From: JAJDXW01 sp965243335
GTDB taxonomy: Bacteria > Pseudomonadota > Gammaproteobacteria > HK1
Length of the DNA stretch: 64,000 bases
Direction of reading: 5' to 3'
NCBI GenBank assembly: GCA_965243335.1
Contig: OZ251545.1
Span: 4,340,001 to 4,404,000, forward strand
Shown here: piece after piece, positions 42,274-48,991 of the stretch
Numbering within the stretch: position 1 is the stretch's first letter
How the letters are laid out: every line of letters starts with the position of its first letter
The notes under the pieces: model-generated
Database searches by the model: none
What the model was told of the DNA's origin: nothing
Seen by the model: the letters and a program-made list of their open reading frames with translations, nothing else
Made by a program: the position numbers and the translations under genes

Positions 42274-43565
42274 GCCGCGCCTCCGCGCTGGCGCTGTTCC
42301 AGGAGCTCGGAGAGCGCCCGGAGCGCAGCCCGTTCCAGCAGGTCCGCGGCTTCCTCCCCGGTCGGGGGCGCAAGACCGTGCCCGACGAAGGCGCGCCGGC
42401 CCTCCAGCGACTGGAGGCGCCGCCCGGCTTCGGCGAGGAGCGCCTGTCGTTCGGGGTCGTCGGGCGGCCCGCGGAGGAGGAGGACCTTGCGGGCGAGGAG
42501 GGCCGGCGGATCGGGGCCTCGGGCCAGCTCGTCCAGGTCCAGGGCCGGACCCGCCTCCATCCGCCAGTCGTGCACGAAGTACCGGACCTCGTCACGGGCG
42601 TGGTGGATACGGCGGGGATCGTCGGCCGCGAGCGAGCGTTCGACCGCTCTCCGGTGCGCGGTCCGGCCGGTGAACCGGAGACGGCAGCCGACCGCGCGCG
42701 GACGGAAACGCTCCGCCGCGATGCTCTCGTGGAGCGCGTCGAGGGCGGAGACGGCGAGCGCGTGCGCGTCCTCCGCCGACTCGATCCCGTCGAGCGCGAC
42801 CTCGACCTCCTCCCACCGGAGCGGGGCGAGCGGCAGGTGCTGGACGGCGATCTCCGGCCCGGCGCACTCGAGCCGCCAGGGTCCGCGCGGCCCGGCCTCG
42901 CCCGGGTCGAGGCCGGTGAGCGAGCCGAGATATCCGATCGGGCGGGGCGGGGCCAGCCGGTCCGGCTTGTGGACGTGGCCGAGCAGCCAAGCGTCGGCCG
43001 GAGCGCCCGCCAGCTCCGCGGAGCGCACCGGCGCGTAGGGGCTTCCGGCCGCGTCCCGGTCGCAGTGGAGGAGGCCGATGACCGGCCCGGCGGCGGGGTC
43101 GAGCGCGGGCAGCGCGTGGGCGGCGAAGGGGCTCGTCGAGACCCGCCGTTCGGGAAAGGACCAGCCGAGCACCTGCACGCTCCGGCCGTCGCGCCCGGCG
43201 ACGCGCTCGACCTCCCAGACCCCGCTCCGCCCGAGAAGCTGGAAGCCGGGCACCGCATCGGCGAGGCGGGGGAGGACCTGCACGTCGTGGTTCCCGCTCA
43301 CCGCGAGCACCCGGACCCCGGCCGCCGCCAGCCGGTCCACCCCGCGGCGAAGGTCGCCGTAGGCCTCGTAGAAGTCGTCCTCCTGCTCGACGACGTCGCC
43401 CGCGAGGAGCACCGCATCGACCTCGTCCCGGAGGGCGAGGTCGACGGTGAGCCGCCACGCCGCGGCCGGCCCGAGCTCACTCGCCCTGATCTCGTCCGCA
43501 AGCTCCGCGGGCAGGCGCGCGGGCTGCCGTCCGAGATGGACGTCACCGACGCAGAGGAGCTTCAT
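42270..43565 (-). CDS. SbcD/YhaO-like metallophosphoesterase exonuclease
   Basis: This 431-residue protein has all the metal-site motifs: GDVHLG (residues 7-12), GDVVEQEDDF, SGNHDVQ, LLHCDRDA and LLGHVHKPD. The second half holds the capping and ATPase-binding region. It is the nuclease partner of the ATPase gene that follows, in the Mre11/SbcD superfamily, cutting hairpin or protein-blocked DNA ends. ATG 43565 gives the canonical N-terminus MKLLCVGDVHLG. Confidence 0.9.
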   Translation of the reverse strand: MKLLCVGDVHLGRQPARLPAELADEIRASELGPAAAWRLTVDLALRDEVDAVLLAGDVVEQEDDFYEAYGDLRRGVDRLAAAGVRVLAVSGNHDVQVLPRLADAVPGFQLLGRSGVWEVERVAGRDGRSVQVLGWSFPERRVSTSPFAAHALPALDPAAGPVIGLLHCDRDAAGSPYAPVRSAELAGAPADAWLLGHVHKPDRLAPPRPIGYLGSLTGLDPGEAGPRGPWRLECAGPEIAVQHLPLAPLRWEEVEVALDGIESAEDAHALAVSALDALHESIAAERFRPRAVGCRLRFTGRTAHRRAVERSLAADDPRRIHHARDEVRYFVHDWRMEAGPALDLDELARGPDPPALLARKVLLLRGPPDDPERQALLAEAGRRLQSLEGRRAFVGHGLAPPTGEEAADLLERAALRALSELLEQRQRGGAA

Positions 43566-43655
43566 GGCCGCGAGCAGCCGCGCGCGGGGCGAAGCCCCCG
43601 GCCGGCCCCGTCCGTCGCCGGGAGCCGCCGGAGGCCGTCCGGCGCAAGCCCTGCC

Positions 43656-43937
43656 CTACCCCGAGGCGAGCGCGTCGAACCGCGCCACGTCCACGGCCGG
43701 CGAGGTCTGGAACCCGACCCCGGTGAGTCGGGTCAGCTCGAGCGAGACCCGCATCGCGGTCTCGACGTCCGGCAGCTCGACGATGAGCACGAGGTCGAAC
43801 GCGCCGAGCAGCGCGTAGATGCCGATCGCCTCCCCGCCGTGCGCGCGGATCACCTCCTCGGCCTTCTCCGTGCGCGACGCGCTGATCTCGCCCATCGACG
43901 CCTGCGTGTACCTTCCCAGCATGACGAACTTGGCCAC
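43656..43937 (-). CDS. GYD domain protein
   Basis: This 93-residue protein (MAKFVMLGRYTQASMGEISA) is ferredoxin-like, with KAEEVIRAHGGEAIGIYALLGAFDLVLIVELPD. The naming GYD triplet is replaced by GAFD, as in some members. The function of the family is unknown; a dimeric alpha-beta barrel binding a small ligand is likely. It stands alone, with a GGAGGAGGA ribosome site. Confidence 0.85.
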   Translation of the reverse strand: MAKFVMLGRYTQASMGEISASRTEKAEEVIRAHGGEAIGIYALLGAFDLVLIVELPDVETAMRVSLELTRLTGVGFQTSPAVDVARFDALASG

Positions 43938-43964
43938 GGTGTCCTCCTCCTCCGGTTGGAAACG

Positions 43965-44795
43965 TTATTCGGGCGCTGCGATTCGTTGCAGCTTCGTGCG
44001 CAGCGCGCTCTCGAACTCCTGCCTCTTGATCATGTCCGCCGAGAGCAGCTTGTCACTCGACGCTTCGAGGGACAGGACCTCCCAATGATCCTCGACGAGC
44101 CGGTAATCGTCGGAGATGCGTGGAATCAGCCAGACGACGTCGCCGTCATCCAAGTCCTGGGACGGATCCGGACTTGGACCGCCGATCGCCTCGAAGAACG
44201 GCATGTCTACGGCCACCGCCAACTTGGTTCCCCATCGCCGCAACGTCGGAGCCTTCACCTGGAGCTGCGGCATCAATCGCTTGGCGCTCGATGACCGCCA
44301 ATCCGGACGGCGTACCGCCGTCGGCGCCGGCGGCTCGGCGGAAGTGTCTTCCGACAGCAATATGAAATCCTGTTCCATCCCCTGCCCGGAGAAATAGACC
44401 GCCTGGATTTCGAGCCCGAACCACTTTGTTGCCATGCCATCCTTGGCCAAAACCAGATCGATGCGGCCTGCTTCGCGTCCGGTGGACGGTGATCGCATGA
44501 ACGGAACTTCGGTGGCCAGATGGACTTCGGTGAATCCTACCACCCGCGCCAGCCAGCGCGGGATCAGATCGTCTTCCTTGAAGCGGTTCGGGCAGGTAAT
44601 GACGGGCGGAGCCGGACCGGCCCGAAGAGAGCACACGCCGCCGCGCTTGCTACAGGGCGGCGTTCCGCGCTGAAACGGACAGGGCAGAGGATCGGATTGA
44701 CGCAAGGCGGCCCGCGCGAGCGTCTTCCTTTCATCTACTGTGAGATGTGTGAAAGGCTGACCGAACCGCTCGGCGATCCCGTACCTCTCCGTCAT
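43965..44795 (-). CDS. NotI-family type II restriction endonuclease
   Basis: This 276-residue protein carries the NotI-type structural metal cluster: Cys39 (LPCPFQRG), Cys48 (PPCSK), Cys55 (GVCS) and Cys68 (ITCPNRF). The active site follows as Asp113 (GRIDLVLAK) and the variant PD-(D/E)XK end GLEIQAVYFSG, with Glu129 and Gln131, as in NotI. It is shorter than NotI (about 380 residues). It would cut a long, GC-rich site; the exact sequence cannot be read from the protein. It overlaps the methyltransferase stop by ATGA, so modification is translated first. The region is less GC-rich than recBCD. Confidence 0.85.
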   Translation of the reverse strand: MTERYGIAERFGQPFTHLTVDERKTLARAALRQSDPLPCPFQRGTPPCSKRGGVCSLRAGPAPPVITCPNRFKEDDLIPRWLARVVGFTEVHLATEVPFMRSPSTGREAGRIDLVLAKDGMATKWFGLEIQAVYFSGQGMEQDFILLSEDTSAEPPAPTAVRRPDWRSSSAKRLMPQLQVKAPTLRRWGTKLAVAVDMPFFEAIGGPSPDPSQDLDDGDVVWLIPRISDDYRLVEDHWEVLSLEASSDKLLSADMIKRQEFESALRTKLQRIAAPE

Positions 44796-45976
44796 GCGAA
44801 CAACCGCTCGGACGTGATGACGAGCTCGGGCAAGTGGTTGTGGTGCCCGTTCTTCATGGAGAGGCATACCGCCTCGAACTCGTGCTCGTGCACCAGGGAG
44901 ACGATCTCCGGCGCCGCGTCGTAAGTCATCAGGAAGTTCGAGCCGTGTTCGGCCAGCAGGCGGAACATCCCGGCATGGTCGATGCTCGAATGTGCGTACA
45001 GCCGCGCTCCGGCCCGCTTGCCGCCGGCCGTATACGGCGGGTCCAGGAACACCGCCGCCTTCCGGCCCCACCCCCGCAGCAGTATCGGCAGCGCCTTCAG
45101 CCCGTCTCCCTCCATGAACACGATTCGGTGGGCGAATTTCTGAATCGCATCCAACCGCTTGATCAACGTCTCCGGATACCACCGCGAGAGCAGGCCGCGC
45201 CCGTTCTCGCCGCTGCGACAGAAGGACGCCCCCGGGGCGAGGATACCGCCGCGCCGGGTGCGATTGAGCACCAGGGTACGGAAGCCATGCTCGGCTACCG
45301 TGGCGGGCGGGACCTGCTCCAGCTCGCGGAGCCACTCGAGAGTGGGCTCGAACTGCCGGATCCGGTCCTGCAACGTCGTGTCCGGTTCCAGCGCGGCGCG
45401 CCAGAACGCGGCGACGTCGCGATCGATCTCCACCATGAGGGCGTCCGTGACCAGATCCTCCATCACGGCGGTCAGGGAGACGATCGCCCCTCCGGCGAAC
45501 GGCTCGATCAGGATCTCCGGCCCGGTCTGCCGCAGCCACTCGCGGATATGCGGGATCAACCACGTCTTGCCCCCCGGATAGCGCAAGGGACTCCTCTGCG
45601 GCACGGAGGCGACGTTGACCACGGGGACACGCGAAGTCGGGAACCCCACTGCCGGCGCGCTCGTTCCGGCGCTGCCCTGGTGGACGGTCCGGCGTCGCGA
45701 AGCGCCGTGAGAGGATGAAGACGCCGGATCATCCCCGGAGGCGCGGGCGAGCCCCGCACCCTGCCCGGAACCCTTGCCGATGCGAATCCGATCGACGGCT
45801 TCCCTGGCGGATTCCTTCGTGATCTCCGAGTCCTTGGGCGCATTGCCGTACACGAAGCTCACCTTCTGCTCCCGCAACTCCTCCTCCGTCAGCGTAATCG
45901 ATCTTGCCCGATCCAGCAGCGCCCGAAGCTCGGGGCGGTCCGGAACGCGCCGGCCGGCGGCCTTGCGCTGTGCCAT
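44792..45976 (-). CDS. Dam-class adenine methyltransferase with an N-terminal small-protein fusion
   Basis: This 394-residue protein contains, from about residue 130, a D12 (Dam-like) methylase: motif I region SPLRYPGGKTWLIPHI, EPFAGGAIVSLTA, and motif IV VFLDPPYTAGGKR. It should make N6-methyladenine and protect the site of the NotI-like enzyme. Residues 1-66 (ELRALLDRARSITLTEEELR, SFVYGNAPKDSEITKES) are instead a copy of the free-standing small protein at 48715. A low-complexity linker follows. The start may in fact be a separate small gene whose stop was lost. Alternative starts for a bare methylase exist near residue 120. Confidence 0.82.
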   Translation of the reverse strand: MAQRKAAGRRVPDRPELRALLDRARSITLTEEELREQKVSFVYGNAPKDSEITKESAREAVDRIRIGKGSGQGAGLARASGDDPASSSSHGASRRRTVHQGSAGTSAPAVGFPTSRVPVVNVASVPQRSPLRYPGGKTWLIPHIREWLRQTGPEILIEPFAGGAIVSLTAVMEDLVTDALMVEIDRDVAAFWRAALEPDTTLQDRIRQFEPTLEWLRELEQVPPATVAEHGFRTLVLNRTRRGGILAPGASFCRSGENGRGLLSRWYPETLIKRLDAIQKFAHRIVFMEGDGLKALPILLRGWGRKAAVFLDPPYTAGGKRAGARLYAHSSIDHAGMFRLLAEHGSNFLMTYDAAPEIVSLVHEHEFEAVCLSMKNGHHNHLPELVITSERLFA

Positions 45977-46006
45977 TGTGGATTTCCTCCTTGCCGTGCC
46001 GGCGGA

Positions 46007-46417
46007 TCATGTTTCCCGCGACGCTGGCCTCGTGCCCGGGCCAGCAGGGGCGAGGATGTCGCGGAGGCCGGAGGCGCGCGCGGTCACGCGCCCGATGGCG
46101 GCGGCGATGCTCTCCTCGCAGCCGTGGGCAACGATCCGGCGGCGGGACCGGGTGACCGCAGTATGGAGCAGCTCGCGGGTCGCCGCCCGCGCCTCGGTCG
46201 GCTCCAGCGCCTCGATGGTCCCCGTTGATGGGGGGTTGCCCACGCTGTCCAACGCCTTCGTACCGAACGTGCCGACGATGGCGCTGAACACGTTCTCCTG
46301 CTCGAAGTAGAGATTGATGAAATCCTGGTCGTTCAGGGCGACCTCGACATGCTCGATCGCTCTGCCGATGGCGGAGACTGCCAGCCCGGCCGGGAGCTTC
46401 ACGGAGGGATCGAACAT
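46007..46417 (-). pseudogene. Restriction enzyme start fused to a recD 3' fragment
   Basis: The frame begins MFDPSVKLPAGLAVSAIGRA, with VALNDQDFINLYFEQENVFS, a likely start of the endonuclease paired with the methyltransferase just upstream (overlap TGATG). After about 75 residues it changes to RAATRELLHTAVTRSRRRIV and IAAAIGRVTARASGLRD, which is the C-terminus of RecD (about 60 residues, near 80 percent alike to the intact gene). The enzyme has lost most of its length, so it is almost surely inactive. Confidence 0.8.
46014..46208 (-). repeat. Second copy of the recD 3' end
   Basis: About 195 bases match 49021-49207, the end of recD (shared blocks include TCGCGGAGGCCGGAGGCGCG and CGGCGGCGATGCTCTCCTCG). 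Both copies are in the same orientation and both are followed downstream by a copy of the small ORF family, with R-M cassettes between them. Confidence 0.85.
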
Positions 46418-47316
46418 CAGACGGAGAGGGCTGCGAGCCCGGGGATGGCCGCGAGCGCCATCCGGTGGTACTCGGCGCTGTGCTCGATCCCGATGCTGCG
46501 CAGGCCGCAGGCCGTGGCCGCGGCCAGGGTGGAGCCGGAGCCGGCAAAGGGGTCGAGCACCGCTCCCTTGCCGAGCGGCAGGCTGGAGCGAACCAACGGG
46601 CGGAGGAACGCTTGCGGCTTCAGGGAGGGGTGCGGGGCGATCGCGCGCTCGCGCCCTCGGGCCGGGGCTGCGCGCGCCAGATCCTTGAAGGGTTCGTCCG
46701 CGGACAATCGCCGGAGCCCGCCGGTTCCCCACTTGCGGAGGTTGTCCTGCACCCGCCCTTCGCATGGCCGCCGGAAGATGCCCCACGGCTCGAAGCACGA
46801 CCTGGGCATCACGGTCACGTCCGGGAATTCGTCGTGCGCGTTCTTCGGGCGGTCTCCGCCGCGCAGGGTGTGCACCTCCCGGATCAACATGCCCCGCTTC
46901 TCGAACCCCGCGTGGAGAAACGGCTCGAAGACCAGCTCGCACAGCAATGGGTTCGTCGCGATGAACACGTGCGCGCCCGGCACGAGGACGGGATGGAGCG
47001 CTTCGGCAAGGCGGCTGAAGAACCCTCGGAGATCGGTCTTGTCGCGGTCGCGCAACACGGTGAACCTCGGGACCGGCCGGCGGCGGCTGCCGTCGAAGGA
47101 CGGCGGGAGCCGCCACACCCCTCCTTCGCCGTTCCGGAGCTTGCGAAGCTGCGTTTGCGAGTACTCGACGAGCCCGTAGGGCGGATCGGTGACCACCGCA
47201 TGAACGGAGCACGGGGCGGCGTCCTCCAGCCACGCGAACGCATCTTCCTGATGCAGCTCGTACAGCGATTCCCGGTTCTGCGTCCGGGCCGGCCTCTCGG
47301 CCGCCGCCGCGCTCAT
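46417..47316 (-). CDS. Beta-class DNA methyltransferase (N4/N6 type)
   Basis: This 299-residue protein has motif IV, TDPPYGLVEYS, near residue 43, a middle target region, and FxGxG motif I, AVLDPFAGSGSTLAAATACG, near residue 260. The IV-before-I order defines the beta class. It modifies cytosine N4 or adenine N6 in the recognition site of the endonuclease whose remnant follows. The start overlaps the small ORF stop (ATGA). With the endonuclease broken it is now effectively an orphan methylase. Confidence 0.88.
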   Translation of the reverse strand: MSAAAAERPARTQNRESLYELHQEDAFAWLEDAAPCSVHAVVTDPPYGLVEYSQTQLRKLRNGEGGVWRLPPSFDGSRRRPVPRFTVLRDRDKTDLRGFFSRLAEALHPVLVPGAHVFIATNPLLCELVFEPFLHAGFEKRGMLIREVHTLRGGDRPKNAHDEFPDVTVMPRSCFEPWGIFRRPCEGRVQDNLRKWGTGGLRRLSADEPFKDLARAAPARGRERAIAPHPSLKPQAFLRPLVRSSLPLGKGAVLDPFAGSGSTLAAATACGLRSIGIEHSAEYHRMALAAIPGLAALSV

Positions 47317-47438
47317 GACCGTGCGCCCGAGTCGGGGCTACTGAACGCCGCCAGCGTGGCCGATCCGGCCCGGTCCGGCAACGCCCGAAGCTCGGGGCGA
47401 GCCGGGGCGCGCCGGAGGGCGGCCTTGCGCTCTGCCAT
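47313..47438 (-). pseudogene. Truncated copy of the small methylase-linked ORF
   Basis: The 41-residue frame starts MAERKAALRRAPARPELRAL and then PDRAG like the complete copy at 48960, but leaves the family after residue 25 and ends SSPDSGARS-stop, overlapping the methyltransferase start by ATGA. Only the N-terminal helix region remains. The sequence before its ATG also matches that before the intact copy (AGCCCCTCC and CCCGCGC), so it is a true duplicate. Confidence 0.7.
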
Positions 47439-47476
47439 CCGCAAGCCCCTCCCGTCCCGCGCTGGGGAATCATGCT

Positions 47477-47983
47477 TCATGCTTCTTCGTGTCCAACGAG
47501 AGCCTGACGGATCAGCGCGGGTAAATCGTCAATGGCTCTCATGTCTTCGAGCTTCTTCGTGATCTTGTACGTTACAGATTGGCCTTCGGCCATGCGGACA
47601 AGCGCGCCCGCACCGCCTTCCGCAACCATGCCTTTGCGCCACATGTTGAACACGACCGCATCCGGGCAGATACCGAGACAGAGCAGCCAAGCGTACTCCC
47701 GGTCCATGCGGACGTGATTGAACTGGAACGTGCCGTTCGCGCCGAGCGAAGCCGTCTTCACTTCGAATGCGGTTTTCTCGATACGGAGGTCGGTTCGGGA
47801 AACACGCCCGCCATTGCCGGTTTCGATGCCGTTCCGTGCGAGAAACCGGCGGATGAATTGTTCGCCAATCTCTCCGCGGTTCGTGTTCCCGAGCATCCTG
47901 TACCCGATCAACGGCGAATCGCGCCATATATCCTTCGGCGCATGTTCCCGGATGATTTCAACCAGCAAGTCGACGGCGCTCAT
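47477..47983 (-). CDS. Putative type II restriction endonuclease (PD-(D/E)XK)
   Basis: This 168-residue protein (MSAVDLLVEIIREHAPKDIW) has a helix NRGEIGEQFIRRFLARNGIE, then VSRTDLRIEKTAFEVKTASLG, which supplies the Asp and ExK of a PD-(D/E)XK nuclease, and FQFNHVRMDREYAWLLCLGI, the strand-helix often found in small type II enzymes. It overlaps the upstream methyltransferase by ATGA. It appears intact. The target is unknown. Confidence 0.78.
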   Translation of the reverse strand: MSAVDLLVEIIREHAPKDIWRDSPLIGYRMLGNTNRGEIGEQFIRRFLARNGIETGNGGRVSRTDLRIEKTAFEVKTASLGANGTFQFNHVRMDREYAWLLCLGICPDAVVFNMWRKGMVAEGGAGALVRMAEGQSVTYKITKKLEDMRAIDDLPALIRQALVGHEEA

Positions 47984-48711
47984 TCCGGCCGCTCCCAGAC
48001 CCCTCGGCCGGACGTACGTTTCCAGAATACCAGAAAGTACGAGTGATTCTTCCTCGCGTGCACCTGGCGAACCGTGCGGCTCACCCCGGGCCGATTCTGC
48101 CGAACCACGACGAACAGGTCCTCGGCAATGAACCCCATTCGCTGATACGCCTGGGTGATCTCCATGTGGGTGAACCTCTGCCGGTTGGCGCACACTTCGT
48201 CCTGGCACTTGACGATCAGCACCCCCAGATTCCGCAACACCCGGTATGCTTCCCGGCCGGCGTCTTCGTACAGATCGAGAACGGCTTCGTGATACTTCTT
48301 CCCGGTGCGGTTTCCGCTGCCGTTGTTCCGGTAGTGCCGCTCGAATGCGGTGTGAACCGTATGGGCGGTTCCCCCGGGCGTGTGCATATACGGAGGATCG
48401 AGTACGACGCAGTCGATCTCGCCGTCCTGATAAGGCAGGTTACGGCAGTCCGTTCCGCTCTGGACGTCGGACGGCAGCAGGTTGTATTCGTCTTTCGGCA
48501 CGTTCCGCCAGAAGACTCCCTTGCCGAAGGTGACGTCGGCCACCGTGCTTCCCGGCTTGACGTAGAGACCCAGGATATGCGGAAAGACGTTTTCATTTCC
48601 GTCCACATAGGCGCTGAAAACCAGATCGTTGGTCGGCTGGCCGTTTCGCACGCGCCGACGATCCGACGTCGGCTCTTCTGCGTCCGGGGGTTCCCAGATT
48701 CGGATTTGCAC
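47980..48711 (-). CDS. DNA methyltransferase of a type II R-M pair
   Basis: This 243-residue protein starts at GTG (QIRIWEPPDAEEPTSD). Motif I lies in TVADVTFGKGVFWRNVP, motif IV in CVVLDPPYMHTPGG, and VLIVKCQDEVCANRQ follows. The motif order is I then IV, with a small target domain. It protects the sites of the endonuclease that follows. It starts three bases after the stop of the small ORF, so all three are one transcript. Confidence 0.85.
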   Translation of the reverse strand: MQIRIWEPPDAEEPTSDRRRVRNGQPTNDLVFSAYVDGNENVFPHILGLYVKPGSTVADVTFGKGVFWRNVPKDEYNLLPSDVQSGTDCRNLPYQDGEIDCVVLDPPYMHTPGGTAHTVHTAFERHYRNNGSGNRTGKKYHEAVLDLYEDAGREAYRVLRNLGVLIVKCQDEVCANRQRFTHMEITQAYQRMGFIAEDLFVVVRQNRPGVSRTVRQVHARKNHSYFLVFWKRTSGRGVWERPE

Positions 48712-48714
48712 GGC

Positions 48715-48960
48715 TCAGCGCCCGGCGTCAGGGTCGAGGCCGTTGAACGCCGTCAGGGTGTCGAGGCGGAGCCGATCGACGGACTCCCCGGCGGATTCCC
48801 TCGTGATCCGCGGGCCCTTGGGGGCATTGCCGTACACGAAGCTCGCTTTCTGCTGCCGCAAATGTTCCTCCGTCAGCGTGACCGCTCCGGCCCGGTCCAG
48901 GAGCGCCCGAAGATCGGGGCGATGCGGGGCGCGCCGGCCGTCCGCCTTGCGCTCTGCCAT
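48715..48960 (-). CDS. Small protein of an R-M-linked family (intact copy)
   Basis: This 81-residue protein (MAERKADGRRAPHRPDLRAL) contains LDRAGAVTLTEEHLRQQKAS and FVYGNAPKGPRITRESAGES. This helix, then E(x)LxxQxxSFVYGNA, then TxES pattern is shared with the N-terminus of the Dam-type gene (45976) and, in part, with 47438. Similar small proteins are known beside DNA methyltransferases but have no established role. A controller, an antitoxin-like partner or a methylase accessory are possible. It lies between recD and the R-M pair with tight spacing. Confidence 0.65.
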   Translation of the reverse strand: MAERKADGRRAPHRPDLRALLDRAGAVTLTEEHLRQQKASFVYGNAPKGPRITRESAGESVDRLRLDTLTAFNGLDPDAGR

Positions 48961-48991
48961 CCGAAAGCCCCTCCTGTCCCGCGCCGGGGAA

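Noticed and set aside
39019..43038. 1339-residue plus-strand frame opposite the SbcC/SbcD-like genes
   Set aside because: It crosses two well-supported minus-strand genes and has no coherent domain.
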